64,000 bases of DNA. Origin: Polytrichum commune (taxonomy: Eukaryota; Streptophyta; Polytrichopsida; Polytrichales; Polytrichaceae). Under the pieces are notes generated by a model. The model was not told the DNA's origin and made no database searches. It saw only the letters and a list, made by a program, of their open reading frames with translations. Shown here piece by piece: positions 45,613 to 56,840 of the stretch (within the stretch, counting starts at the first letter, position 1; each line of letters begins with the position of its first letter). The position numbers and the translations under genes were made by a program. The stretch is taken from contig OX485804.1 in assembly GCA_950295325.1 (NCBI GenBank), positions 53,816,001-53,880,000 of the forward strand, in the 5' to 3' direction.

Positions 45613-48600
45613 CTATCTGACTTTCAATTGGCCCTTGAGCAAGTGGTAAGACTCTAACAACTGCTTAAACTTAATCTCCGCTAGTTGCTTGTTACCTTGA
45701 TTTTGGTCTGGGTGGTACTCCAGTGCTTTGGATCGAAAGGCAGCCTTTATATCAGCATCTGAATATGGTTGAGACCTTGTGGCATCTAGTCCTAGTACAT
45801 TAAAGTGATGCGCAAGCCTTGCTTGTTTGAGCAGCTCGTAGCCAGAAACATGATGTTTTCGTTCTTCGTTCCGTCTCCAGTCCTGCTCTCTCTGTGCGCG
45901 TTGCCTCTGCTCCTCCCCTTTCCATTCCCATCGATCACCCTCCCATCTCCAGTCCCACTTGTCACCGTAACGCTCCTGCCATGTATTATGTGTGTTGCCA
46001 TGCACCTTCTCTCGAGTAAACGCCTCCTTTACTCGACGAATGCGCTCCTGCAACCTCACGAGATTGCAAGTAAAAATCAATGCCACTGAGTAAAAATTGG
46101 CTTATTCAAAAGAGTTATCCTTTAATTCAGCAAGTCCTTTCTTTGGGAGTTGGTTGTTTTGGATACAAGACCTTCCAGTTTGGTAAGTTTTTGGTGCACG
46201 ATTGGTTGTGGTGTGAAGATTTGAACAAATGACATTCTATATCGGATCATTGCGGTTCAAACTCATTTTGACATGCCAAGGAGTGCTAAAATGAGTTTGA
46301 TCCTCAATGAACCAAAATAGGTTGCTCTTCATTCAAATTTAAACACTACCTCCAAGCATGCACCACAAGTAGAAAGAAATTATCAATTTTGTATCCAAAA
46401 CAACCAATGGGAGATCGTAGGGGACCAACTCATTATGAATACTCCCATTCAATTGAAGGATAACTCTAATGCCCAATGCCTGCTGTCTAGTCTGAGTGGA
46501 GCGTGAAGCTTTCAGCCTATGTCAATCACATCACCAAAGTATGGAGAGACAGTACAATTTAAGGGACAGCCTTGACCAGAATCCGTGGACCCCTTAGCAT
46601 CTCCTCTCATGGACCTCTAAAAGGGCCTCTACAATCGGCTTTTTCGGTCTTTTGAAGCAAGACCTCATGCTCCCACCTCCAAAGTCCATATATATAGGAT
46701 TGCCCACTGATAATGTCACGAGGACACCGACATCTATAGATCCATATAGGGGGCTTATGGGTGGGACATACAATGCGAACTTGCCTTCAAAGACCTAAAA
46801 AGCCAATGGTAGAGGGGCTCCATGAGTGGAGACGCCCTTAACCTCACAAATGGCATTCCCTACTCCCGCCCCCAGACTAGGTAAACAAACCTTGCACTCT
46901 CAGACTCACGTTCCAATTCCCCAAATAACTACTTCCAGCCGTTATTTCATATTTTGTGTAGAGTCCAACCCTGAAAAAGGAGAGGAGCTTTTGGTTAATG
47001 TATACTGCTGCTTGGGAGCAGCGTATGGCTATCTGGCATTGTCGACAAAATACTCATTCAAGTACATTTTCAAGCATCTCTCTTTCAGCTTTCAGAACTA
47101 AAGCCATTCTTGCTCTAAACCTCTGCTGATCATTTGTCTAGGCTGGCCAAAACCTGAAGGAAATCAGAAACATCAAATTTCATGGTTCCACTATACAATA
47201 CACATTTTGCGCTTGCTTGAGGTGTTTCACAAATTGTCACCAGTGTCTTGCCTTTGCAATGAGATAACGAGGTCAGGTTCAATGGCCCATCTACCCATGC
47301 CCATAAGAGATGGGTGATGAGTATCAGAAACTTTACCCGTCGTTGTTGCTCGTCTACTTGGGCTTGCCACTGCCGTTGAGCTTGTTGAGCTGATCTTTCC
47401 TCTTGATGGTGTGTTTGACTTCCTCCCATCCTCTGACTCCATCTTTCACCCTGGGCAGAGCTGCCATAATTGCCACGCTGCCACGAACCATTTCCCTTCC
47501 ACCCTCAGCTACACACTGTTAATTTGATGAATGCACCCAGGAACAAAACTCCACAACAACAAAGGATAAACAAACGCCTATGTTTGCCGACACTAGCATG
47601 GATTGTGAAGTCTCTTTGCCTGCAGGTTCGTGCCACCTCAATTAAGAGGTGAACTCTTCCTTACAGCTGTCAGTGGGGCAACTCCGATGGATCACCCAGA
47701 AAGAAAGAGACAACTCCGATGTTGCCACAAGCATGAATTATGATGTTGCTTCACTTTTGAGTTGGTCTAAGTCTATGTGGAACCCAGAAACGGGCATTAC
47801 AAGAACTAGAGGGCCCCTGACAACTATCACCTCCTTTCAAAGGTGAACACCTTGAACAAGCGTGGACAAGCTGGCCAACACCTATCTCCCCCAAGGGCAA
47901 GCCCTTACATTCCCACATGATTGGCTGAAAATATCTGATTCTCGCGGATACCCCCACTATCATTGGGTGGACAATAGGTGGTAGGGTGCACCAGAAATTA
48001 AGTGCTGGGGAGGTCATCCATCTGAGGACTATTCCGGCCTTAGGAGACTTAACCATGGAGTTGCTATGGGATCTGGGTTAAGACCTTGGGTTTTGTTCCT
48101 CCCCTACTAGGCTCAACAATAATATGCACCAACAACCTCTTGCTTTAGAAAACAAAAAGAAACTTTGCTTATTAATATCAATACATCACACAGGTTCAAT
48201 CATTGGTGAAATTAGAATTTGAAAATATAGGTCATTAAGAATCTTGACAGAGGAATGATGATGATTCTTTTTGTGGGTTCAGATTGATGAACAAGTTCCC
48301 AATGGAGAGAGAGAGACTTAACTACCTGTTGTGCAGATTGTTGCTCAATGTTCAATAGGCGCCTCCGAAGTGCAAAGACATTTCCAATCTACAAATGCCA
48401 ACTTTTTTGAGGTGAGTCTATTGTTGCATGTGGAAACATCCACTAATAATGTCAATCATCCAGTCAGAAGAATCTAAACAGCATCTAGCTTCATCACACG
48501 ATGGGACCAGAGTTAAGCACAGCTTCCAAGTAACAATCTCATTGCAAGCCTTCTTCCTGATAACAGAAAGAGCTCTCTCCAACAAGAACATTCCGAAACT

Positions 48601-49931
48601 GTAACCAGTGTATATTAGAAATTGCAAGTTGTCTTTTCCTCACAGCACTGCTATTGCTTCTTGAGCTTGTGTTCAAACCAAGAATGTCTAAACCCTTGCA
48701 GAGGGAGGTTTCCAGAGAATAGTAATTAGTATTTTGTTTGACCCGTGGCATTGACACAAGTCCTTACAATAAATTTATACAAGGTTCTGCAGCTACATGT
48801 TTCAAAGAGGGATGAACGTCTGTTGTGACATCTCTACGAGTTCTTCTCTTCTAAAGTCATATATGCAAATATATCGATGATGCATTGGAATGTTTCCTTC
48901 ATGTCCGGTACTGCAAACCTAACAGCATCCAAGAAGTTCAAGACGTACCATCTCAAATTCAGGTGTACTGCTACATTTCTCTTGTTCACAGATCCTGAGG
49001 GAATTCAAAACCTTGGCAGCATTACAAGGGCGGACACTGAAGCTTCCTAATTCGAAATTCAAACCATACCTACAGAAACAGGCGTCAAGTGCGAAAGGAA
49101 GAAAGTTGAGAGGTAGAATGTCCCACAAGCAAATCTTCCATTAAAGAAACAACTGTCTCAGCATTCAGAAATAGGTATCACACAAATCGCAACGCTTAGA
49201 AAGAGGAGATGCTTTAACAGCGGCGCTTGAACGGGCAAACGGACAAACCCTAGTTTCCATACCCTGCAAACAGAAGTGTATTTTCTGCCGTGCCTAACCC
49301 TAAATTGCGTCACGCCTGTAAGATCTGTGATTGCGTCAACGGCAGAACCGGTTTCGGAGTGAAGTGATCCTAAACATGTGTACACAACAGCAACAGTCCA
49401 TACAGCAATTACAAGTTCCGAATGCACGAGGGGATTCGTGGCAAGCATCTGTAAAATCTGTAATTGCTTAATCAATTTCGTGGTGAGGTGAATTTAAACA
49501 TGTGTACATATAGCAACAGTCCATACAGCAATAACAAGTTCCAATTGCGCAAAGGGATTCGTGGCAAACATCTGTAAAATCTGTAATTGCTTAATCAACA
49601 GAATCAGTTTCGAAATGAGGTGATTCTAAATATATGTACACATAGCGACACTCCATACAGCGATAACGAGCTCCGAATGAGCGAGGGGATTCATGGCAAA
49701 GCCTAACAGAATTGGAGAAAGAATTAGAACACCTTTGATTGCTAAAGGGGAGGAAGAACGTACAGCGGCTGCGCCCAGAAAGAAAACCATCCAAAGCCCT
49801 GTTTCTCTTCTCAATCCATCGCTCGTCAGCCCCCTCCCATGTTCTTCCTCCCTCCGTCGCTGCCTCTCCCTTTCATTGTCTCTGTCTCTGTCTTTGTCTC
49901 TGTCCCTGTCCCTGTCCCTGTCGCTCCACAT
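45613..49931 (-). CDS. J-domain (DnaJ) protein with C-terminal J domain
   Basis: Secure exons: 46047-45613 (last, 144 residues plus stop), 47495-47337 and 48388-48326; a probable one is 49069-48949. The last exon ends with the J domain, in which YYHV-type helix I is HHFNVLGLDA, helix II has ADIKAAFRSKALEYHPDQNQG with the essential HPD, and helix III follows; the protein stops shortly afterwards. Upstream lies a Gln/Arg/Trp-rich charged region (WQAQVDEQQRRERIRRVKEAF). A first exon is proposed at the ATG 49929-49931, giving an Arg-Asp repeat (MWSDRDRDRDRD...), but its splice phase does not fit the next exon, so an exon is missing or the start is wrong. J proteins stimulate Hsp70 ATPase; a C-terminal J domain with a charged arm is a class C type. 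The introns carry a MITE, a 5S SINE and a tandem repeat. Confidence 0.8.
46150..46407. mobile_element. MITE with TTGGTTGTTTTG ends, in the J-protein intron
   Basis: 258 bases with near-perfect inverted ends TTGGTTGTTTTGGATACAA. The flanks share TGGGAG (46143-46149 and 46408-46413), a probable target duplication. A second copy is at 54129-54385. Confidence 0.75.
46622..46819. mobile_element. Small TIR element in the J-protein intron
   Basis: About 198 bases whose ends form an imperfect inverted repeat of some 35 bases (CCTCTACAATCGGCTTTTT on the left, CCTCTACCATTGGCTTTTT from the other strand on the right). No clear target duplication. Confidence 0.55.
47705..48104 (-). mobile_element. 5S rRNA-derived SINE copy 2, uninterrupted
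   Basis: On the minus strand the first 125 bases (48104-47980) follow plant 5S rRNA: GATCCCATAGCAACTCC, box A-like GGTTAAGTCTCCTAAGGC, ATAGTCCTCAGATGGATGAC (intermediate element and box C), CTCCCCAGCACTT, then GTGCACCC. These match the known 5S internal promoter layout. The remaining body, to about 47705, is shared with copy 1 and not with 5S. The two copies lose similarity to each other just upstream of the 5S start, which suggests that the 5S head is the true 5' end, as in SINE3-type elements. It lies in an intron of the J-domain gene, in the same orientation. Confidence 0.75.
49320..49710. repeat. Three-unit tandem repeat of about 125-130 bases
   Basis: Three successive copies share ATGTGTACA, CAACAGTCCATACAGCAAT, GGGATTCGTGGCA and ATCTGTAATTGCTTAATCAA with growing divergence (anchors near 49375, 49500 and 49632). 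It falls between the proposed first and second exons of the J-domain gene. Confidence 0.75.
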
Positions 49932-51180
49932 GTTGTAGTTCAATTCAGCTTCACCCTGTTGAGTTTGAGGAATCAGAGCTAATTTCCGCAGAGAGGAGAA
50001 CTACCGAAGAATCTGACGTCCAGTACCACCTAAATCATATATAAGCATGTCACCCATCGCTCCCGCATTTTGTCAATGCCTTCTGTCAATACCGCTTCGA
50101 TAGAAAGTAGGTTTTAAAACAGTTGAAAGAATACTGTTATCTCGGACTCTTTCACCTGACTAACTAAAATGGTTCGCAATCTCTTTCATACTTCAACAAG
50201 GTCGAGCGTCCATATGTTATTCTCTTGGTGAGCTTGGCTGGCGGTCACAAACTTAACAAAGTACCTATAAGTCGCCCGTGAGTTCCTCAGGATGAATTGA
50301 AACATAATGATGACCTAATTGACCTAATTAATTATATCAACCTCATGTGGATGAACATCACGAAGAAGGGGAAGAAGAAAATTTGTTCCTACATAGAAAT
50401 CCCTCCTTGTAAACGAGTAACAAATTCTCCAAGAAACAGAATCTCCATCTCTTTCAAAATATTGCTCTTTACCTACACTATACACCTCTTCAACTTTTGC
50501 ACTTCTTCCCACTCGCCGACGATGAGGGGAACGATAACATCAATAACCAAAACTGTCGAATGTGGTCCCTCATCAATTTACTCTGCCACTCATCAATTGA
50601 GACAAAACCCTGGATTCCACTCCCTAAGTGACACATGATGGCAGATGTCCAGCGCGGCAGGTGCATGGGACAACACACTACCTATACTTACATTCTTCTC
50701 AACTGAATCATCGTTGGAATTTCATTTCCCTGTAACAAGCTAACCCATAAGTTATCGAAGCGAGGTAGGATGACATATGTCAGGGCTGCCAGAGATGCCG
50801 CCTTTTGCCCAGGTGGCAGAGAAGTGGGCCAGCATCCAAAGATCCGTGGAACTTTCTTATGTTAGGGCAAAGCCTCCTCAAAACCCCAATTTCCATTTGC
50901 TTCAAATGCTATTTATGGTATGTGTCCCTAATCGTGATGAAAATTCCACACCAGTTAACATAAGACTGGACAACAACCACTTTACATCGCACGGCTAGCC
51001 GCGTCCCGCCATCGACGTCTCCGCCTTCCAGGCTTCAAACTTCAACATAACCTTAAGCTTAACTTACGTACTTCTCCCATTGGCACTTCTCCATTGAAGC
51101 GTGACTCACTCGCCATTTCTTTCTTTCTTTCTTTCTTTCTTTTTGTTTCTTGGCATTCGAGTAATTGAAGCAGTGGCAAG
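49932..51180. other. Intergenic region between divergent genes
   Basis: It separates the minus-strand J-domain gene from the plus-strand phosphoglycerate mutase gene and should hold both promoters. Visible: a TTTC microsatellite at 51117-51141 in the leader of the mutase gene. No gene recognised. Confidence 0.45.
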
Positions 51181-54100
51181 ATGGCGTCAGCATCACTTTG
51201 TTACCCTTTAGCCTCTGCATCAACAAGTTTGTCTTCATCTCCTTTGGCCGCATCCAGCAACAGAGTCAGTGACGCCGCTCCAACGATTGTCTCCGTTGCT
51301 CCTCAGGTGGGCTATGGGAGTTTGAAGAGTGTGGGTTTGCGTAGCAACAACAAGGCAACAAGATTTTGGAACTCTTCGTCATGGGTGAGGAGCGAACAGC
51401 GGGGAGGGGAAGCAGGTGTAGGAGTGGGAGCATCTGGGAGGAGTGTGGAACAATTCTTGGGACATAATGGCGATCTCCGCTCTACGTCTACAAGTATTGT
51501 TATTCCTTGTGCCCATATTGCAGTGTTGGTTGTTGGTTCGGTTTTGATGATTTTGGTTGTCAATCAAGCTGGATTCTCTCCGCCTTCCATTGGCCCCTCC
51601 TTCCCTGCATCCCTGGTCTATCTTGGTTTGATGGCCCACTTTTGCTTAGTACTCTGGCAAATTTTGTTGTTGTTGGTGGTGACGAGAGGGTTGGGTTGGA
51701 GGAGAATGCAATATTTTGAAAATATGAGATTTTGTTATCTTTGGGGTAAGTTTGTGGTCCTTTGCGAATCCTCGGGGCATAATGGAGATCTCCGCTTCAC
51801 AACTACAAGTTATCTTATTGCTTGTGCCAATTTGACAGTTTGGTTGTTTTTGGTTCTGATAATTCTGGTTGTGAATCGAGCTAGATCCTTACTGCCTCTT
51901 TTTGCGACGTAATTGACATCGGCCCTCTTCCCTGCCTCCCTGGTCTACTGTGCTTTGGTGGCCCGCTTTTGCTCAGTGTTTTGGCCAAGTGTGTCGTTTG
52001 TGATGGCGGAGAGAGGGTTGAGTTGGAGGAGAATGCAACAATGGTGGATGCATGCAATCATATCTGTGTTGTTTATGGGGTTAGATTTGTTCTCATTATT
52101 CGAAGGGCTTGGCTTGACTTGGGTATTCAGAAGAGTCGGCATTAATTCTGATCCGACATGGCGAGTCTCTGTGGAACTCCAAGAACTTGTTCACTGGCTG
52201 TGTGGACGTCCCCCTATCACAGAAGGGTGTGGAAGAGGCCATAGAGGCTGGCAAGCGCATCAGCGAGCTCCCTGTGGACATGATCTTCACCTCGGCTCTC
52301 ATCCGGGCACAAATGACTGCCATGCTTGCCATGACTCAACACCACCGCCAAAAGGTATGATTGTCTATCTAGCTTTTTCGCCAATGTGAATGATGCAGCA
52401 GGTGCTGCAGTTTCAAATTGTGGTGCGGAGGAGGGTTCAGAGCATAATACTGCGGCTACTCCAGAAACCACTGTCCATCGCCGACCCGACGAACGGAGCT
52501 GCATTCTGGGAAGAACTTACCAAATTGGACTAGATGTTTGACGGCAAACCGAGTATAGAGAGATTGACCATGATATGTGCCAAGTTGACGCGGAGGAGAA
52601 GACTAGGTGGCTTCACATGTAGCCTTTGTGCTCTGGACCCCTCCTCCGGAGCAGTATGTGAGTGCTGCTTGCGGGCAAAGAAAACTGCGTCTATTGGTGA
52701 ACATTGTTGATGGGCTTTGTGACAGGTCCCGGTGATTCTTCACAATGAAAGTGAGAGGGCAGAAGCATGGAGTGCAATTTTCAGTGAAGATACAGACGAA
52801 GAAGTTATTCCTGTGGTGACAGCATGGCAGCTAAACGAGCGCATGTGAGTTCTTCAATCTCTCATCCATCACCCTGTAACGGTGCTCAATTTTCTGGACT
52901 CGGGAGCATTTCGGAATGTGTTCACAGGCAAAAGACTAGACAAGAGTGTTTTAGAAATAGGACTGATTCAGCAACAGAAAAGTCACACGTAAACTGATAG
53001 ATCTGTCTCAGATGAATCTTGTATCCTGATCGGGTTTAGGGTAGATGATGGATGTTCACTGTGAGCTAATGAGATCAATTGTGATGTAATGGGTGTGGGC
53101 CATCAAGGTAGACAACCTTTATTCGTTACTTTCCTTACTAGGACACGTATATTTGAGTGGTGTGTGGGGTGGTGTGGCTTTAGAATGAATACCAATAAGA
53201 TGAGCTTGAGAGAGATTGGTCTATGTGCACAAAATACGATAACAATTTTAGTCTCAATAGTCAACATAATTGGGGGAACCTGTGTGGCCATTCACTGAGC
53301 ACAAGAATCTTCACTTTGATAATGAGTAAGATATTCCTATGAGCATTGAAGATCATGAGGAAAGTGGCAACGGCCTTGATTTGGATTTGCTAACCATCTT
53401 GTACTAAATCACATGTTTCGTATCCTAGGGGAAGTGGACAAGTCGGAAAAGTAATTATTTAAGACCTATCTACCTCACTCATTGTATGGATTGTATGTGT
53501 ATGTGCTATAGAGATAAGAGGTTCAAATTCAATGAACAACCGATTGAGTGGGCTTGTTGTTGTTGTTGGTGGTGTTATTAGTTGTTCTTTTAATAACTGC
53601 AATATGTATGGGTACATCAAATGGTATATATAAATGGTGAAGTGTGCTCTGAGCAGGTATGGTGAATTACAGGGCTTGAACAAGAAAGAAACAGCTGATA
53701 AGTTTGGAGAAGATAAAGTTCGGGAATGGCGACGAAGCTATGACATTCCTCCCCCAAATGGAGAAAGTCTGGAGATGTGTGCAGAACGTGCTGTCAAGTA
53801 TTTCGTAGAAATGGTGAATGGCCTATTCTACTTGAATCAAGCGGCATCCTTGTTCTGATTGTCCCATTAAAAAACATGTGCACATTTGATCAGTTGATTG
53901 ATTCTCTATGATTCTCTACAAAGGCTTTAGGTATTGATCAGTACTTGTTCGAGCAGGTTGTCCCAGAACTTGCATCTGGAAAGAATATCATGATTGCAGC
54001 TCATGGCAATTCTCTGCGCGCGATTATCATGTATCTGGACAAACTCACGTCACAAGAGGTATACTAATACGAAATTACTGCAGTTTTTTCTCTCTGTGGT

Positions 54101-54838
54101 GACCTCTAAGACGACTTTTGGTACAGAGTTGGTTGTTTTGCATATAAGACCTTCCATGTTTGGTAAGTTTATAGTGCATGCTTGGAGGTAATGTGGAGGT
54201 TTCATTGAAGAACATTCTAGATCGGTTCATCAAGGGTCAAACTCATTTTTGCCATGCCAAGAGGTGCTAAAAAGAGTTTGCCCCACAATGAATTGAAATA
54301 GGGTGCTCTTCATTCAAATTCAAACACTACATCTGAGCATGCACTGTAAGTAGAAAGGAATTATTGAATTTGTATGCAAACCAACCCTGAAAAGTCATAG
54401 GGGACTTAACATCCCATCCAGCTGAATAACTCTAATCTGTAGGTTGAGTTGTATTTGCATCTTAAGTGAAGGAAGTAGGTGACCTGAGTGGTGTGGGGTA
54501 TGTTTGGGTAATTTCTACAGGTAATTGAGCTTGAGCTGATGACAGGTATCCCTATGCTCTACACCATTAAGGATAGCAAATTCCACCGCCGAGGAAGTCC
54601 AGTGGGGCCAACAGTTGCTGGTGTTTATGCTCTGACTAAGGTCAGCCTAAAGTTAATCCACTCACTTTGCGAAATGATTCATTTCTGCTTGTTACCAGTA
54701 CAAATATTCACTTGAGTCCTGATTTCATTCTTTGCATTCTCGGGCCTTCCCTAATCTGTTGTTGTGTCTTGATTGCTGCAGGAACTTGCTCGATATCGTG
54801 ATCAATCAAATCCTTTAAATGGCACTTCTCAGGATTAA
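51181..54838 (+). CDS. 2,3-bisphosphoglycerate-dependent phosphoglycerate mutase, plastid-type
   Basis: Exons: 51181-51415 (donor chosen by phase), 52131-52354, 52726-52844, 53657-53813, 53957-54058, 54521-54640, 54782-54838; the join gives 337 residues, close to the plant homologues. The N-terminus is rich in Ser and Ala ([20 protein letters not shown]), consistent with a plastid transit peptide. The core shows [12 protein letters not shown] (phosphorylated His in RHG), [78 protein letters not shown] (second catalytic His) and [12 protein letters not shown]. The reaction is interconversion of 3- and 2-phosphoglycerate in glycolysis. An alternative donor near 51747 would extend exon 1 through a duplicated hydrophobic block. 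The core call is certain; exon 1's end is not. Confidence 0.94.
51455..52060 (+). repeat. Tandem duplication in intron 1 of the mutase gene
   Basis: A unit of about 315 bases starting GG(A/G)CATAATGG is repeated (starts near 51460 and 51775). Shared phrases: GATCTCCGCT, TTCCCTGC.TCCCTGGTCTA, TTGG.GGAGGAGAATGCAA. In both copies the same reading frame encodes GHNGDLR..TTS followed by a hydrophobic run ending ILVVN.A. Confidence 0.8.
54129..54385. mobile_element. MITE with TTGGTTGTTTTG ends, in a mutase intron
   Basis: It matches the 46150-46407 element along its length (ACCTTCCA, GGTAAGTTT, TTCATTCAAAT, AGTAGAAAG), with inverted ends TTGGTTGTTTTGCATA and GTTGGTTTGCATACAAA. It sits in the intron between exons 5 and 6 of the mutase gene. 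No clear target duplication. Confidence 0.7.
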
Positions 54839-56397
54839 CACCAGATTCCTTTCCTTATAATTTTGCAAGGCAGCGAGTGAACTTGCACCATAATTTGAAC
54901 TCTGGGATTCTTGTTGATGTTAAGAATTCCTGGTTGTTTTAAGAATATGAATAGCGCTGGGCTTCAGGGAAGGACCCAGTATACTACTTGTAGCATGTAT
55001 CATAATTCTTTGCACTGAGTAGCACCTTCGTAAATTACCATAGAGCGTCTCTCTTATCCTGGGATTAGCAATATCACCTTCGTAATCTGATATGCCAATG
55101 ACTCACAAGGAATCAAATCTTTGATTTGTGAATGTGGATCCTTGGTAGCACTCTCATGTGCACATGGGGTTTTAATGTAAACAGCATTTCATTGCCCTTC
55201 TTGCCCTTGTTTCATTACTTTCACCTTGATGATAGTACATACTAGAATCCTTTAACATTGGGAACCTTGATTACTGAAAGCATGGAATGGCACTTATGGT
55301 GGTTATTAATTGAGTCAATCACTGGAGTATACTTTCACACAGTAAGTAAACCCTTGTGCTTCTGGTACAACTCTTGAAGCATTGATGTATGGAAAGTGGG
55401 TGTTATTTGGTTTGTTTTCATGTTCTCCAACTTCTACTGATTAGATTCACACAATGAAACTTATATTGCAATAGCAAATGTATGATGAAGCATTGGGGAA
55501 AATTGGAATAAAATTAGACCTGCCCTGATTTAGTTTTAGTTATTGGAAGTGCAAGTTTGTTCATTTCTTAACTAGATACATAGGTCCTTTCCATTATGTT
55601 CACTATTGAATGTGGAGGAAGGAATGAAATTTGAAGATGTTGGCTGATCACTTTTAAACATGTGTTTTTATGGTGTTTGGTCTTCCATCCTCACACCAAT
55701 CAAATATAGCAGTCTGACTAAGAAAAGCAACCGAATATTATCCGCTTACCTTATGAAGCAGTCATGCACCTGCTCATACAAAAGCAACCCTATTATGTAA
55801 CCCTGCACTAAAAACTCTTGACAGCAGAAAGAGAAGCCAGACTGGAAATTGAGTATTGTTGCTAGGTATTTAGGAATAAGTAGCTGATCAAAATTAACAG
55901 GAAATTGTGGTCATTTGATGTTACAGGGGGCATTGTGTATTATCCATCCTGCCATTGTCCTTTCTTACTCCTTTCCTGTGCATTGCTTCAAACAAGTAGA
56001 TTATACTACCTAGCACATTTTCTTCAATTGGCAATCACCATCTTGGATGCATATTCTCCAACTAGCAGATTACTTTGTGCTCAAAGAATTTGTAAATTAA
56101 GATGATTGTTACATCTTTGCATTTTTTTTGGGTGTTTAAGCTAGGATAAGCTAAAACCATTTATTCAAGAACGAATTGAGGGATGTGGTGCAAAAGGCAT
56201 TGAAAAATGAGGGAAGCCCCTATTCTTGGCAAGGTTTTCGTTGATCTGCCTAATTCATGCACCCACTGTCTCAAAATGTTGCAGTCTATCACCCTGTGCA
56301 AATGAGTCTTACGAGCTATTTACTTCATGAAGCATGAAGTCATCACTTGCTCTCGTAAAATATGTGATTGGCCATTGAATTTGTTCATGGGACCACT
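54839..56397. other. Gene-free stretch downstream of the mutase gene
   Basis: Probably the 3' untranslated region and spacer. A phrase near 55390-55490 (TTTGGTTTGTTTTCATGTTCTCCAACTT) closely resembles the complement of 1745-1790, so a diverged repeat is shared with the left end of the window. No gene seen. Confidence 0.4.
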
Positions 56398-56840
56398 TAG
56401 GTTTTACATCAAAGAAAAAGTGTACTAAGAGTGACCATGGAACTTGAGGTCCCCAAAAGGCCTATTTTCAAGCCTACATTATCCATTGTCATAGTCCAAC
56501 GGATTTTGCAGTGGGAGAGGCAAAAGAGGTTTTTTCACTGCAAAAGTTAGAAGACCATGGCATATTAATGATTTTTAATATTTTTTTAATATTTTTATTC
56601 ATTTCTTCCAAACATTACTATAGTTTAGGAGGGGAGAAGAAAGGGAGAAGGCAAAACATGAAGAAATCCCAAAACTGCCCTTTTTGGACATATAGTAAAA
56701 ACATCAACATATCTTGTGCGTGGTCACTCCTCTTGGTCCAAGTTCAATTTACACCTAGTGAGTGGCCCAAAGGCTTTAAAACTTGTAATTTTCGGAAATC
56801 TGACCATTTTGAGACTTGGATTGCAATCTGGTTATGTAAC
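56398..56840 (-). mobile_element. Degraded inverted relative of the Tourist-like MITE
   Basis: Read in reverse it follows 840-1421: GTGGTCACTCCTCTTGGTCCA, CCCAAAGGCTTTAAAAC, ATGAAGAAATCC, and near the left GTTTTACATC with GACCATGGAACTTGAGGTCCC. The outermost ends are eroded and I find no TTA pair. Confidence 0.55.

Noticed and set aside
50777-50998. 73-codon plus-strand ORF upstream of the mutase gene
   Set aside because: No motif, no conserved splice link to the mutase exon, and the mutase has its own well-placed start.
51913-52389. 158-codon plus-strand ORF over mutase exon 2
   Set aside because: It is out of frame with the conserved RHGES...AMTQHH coding frame and has no similarity of its own.
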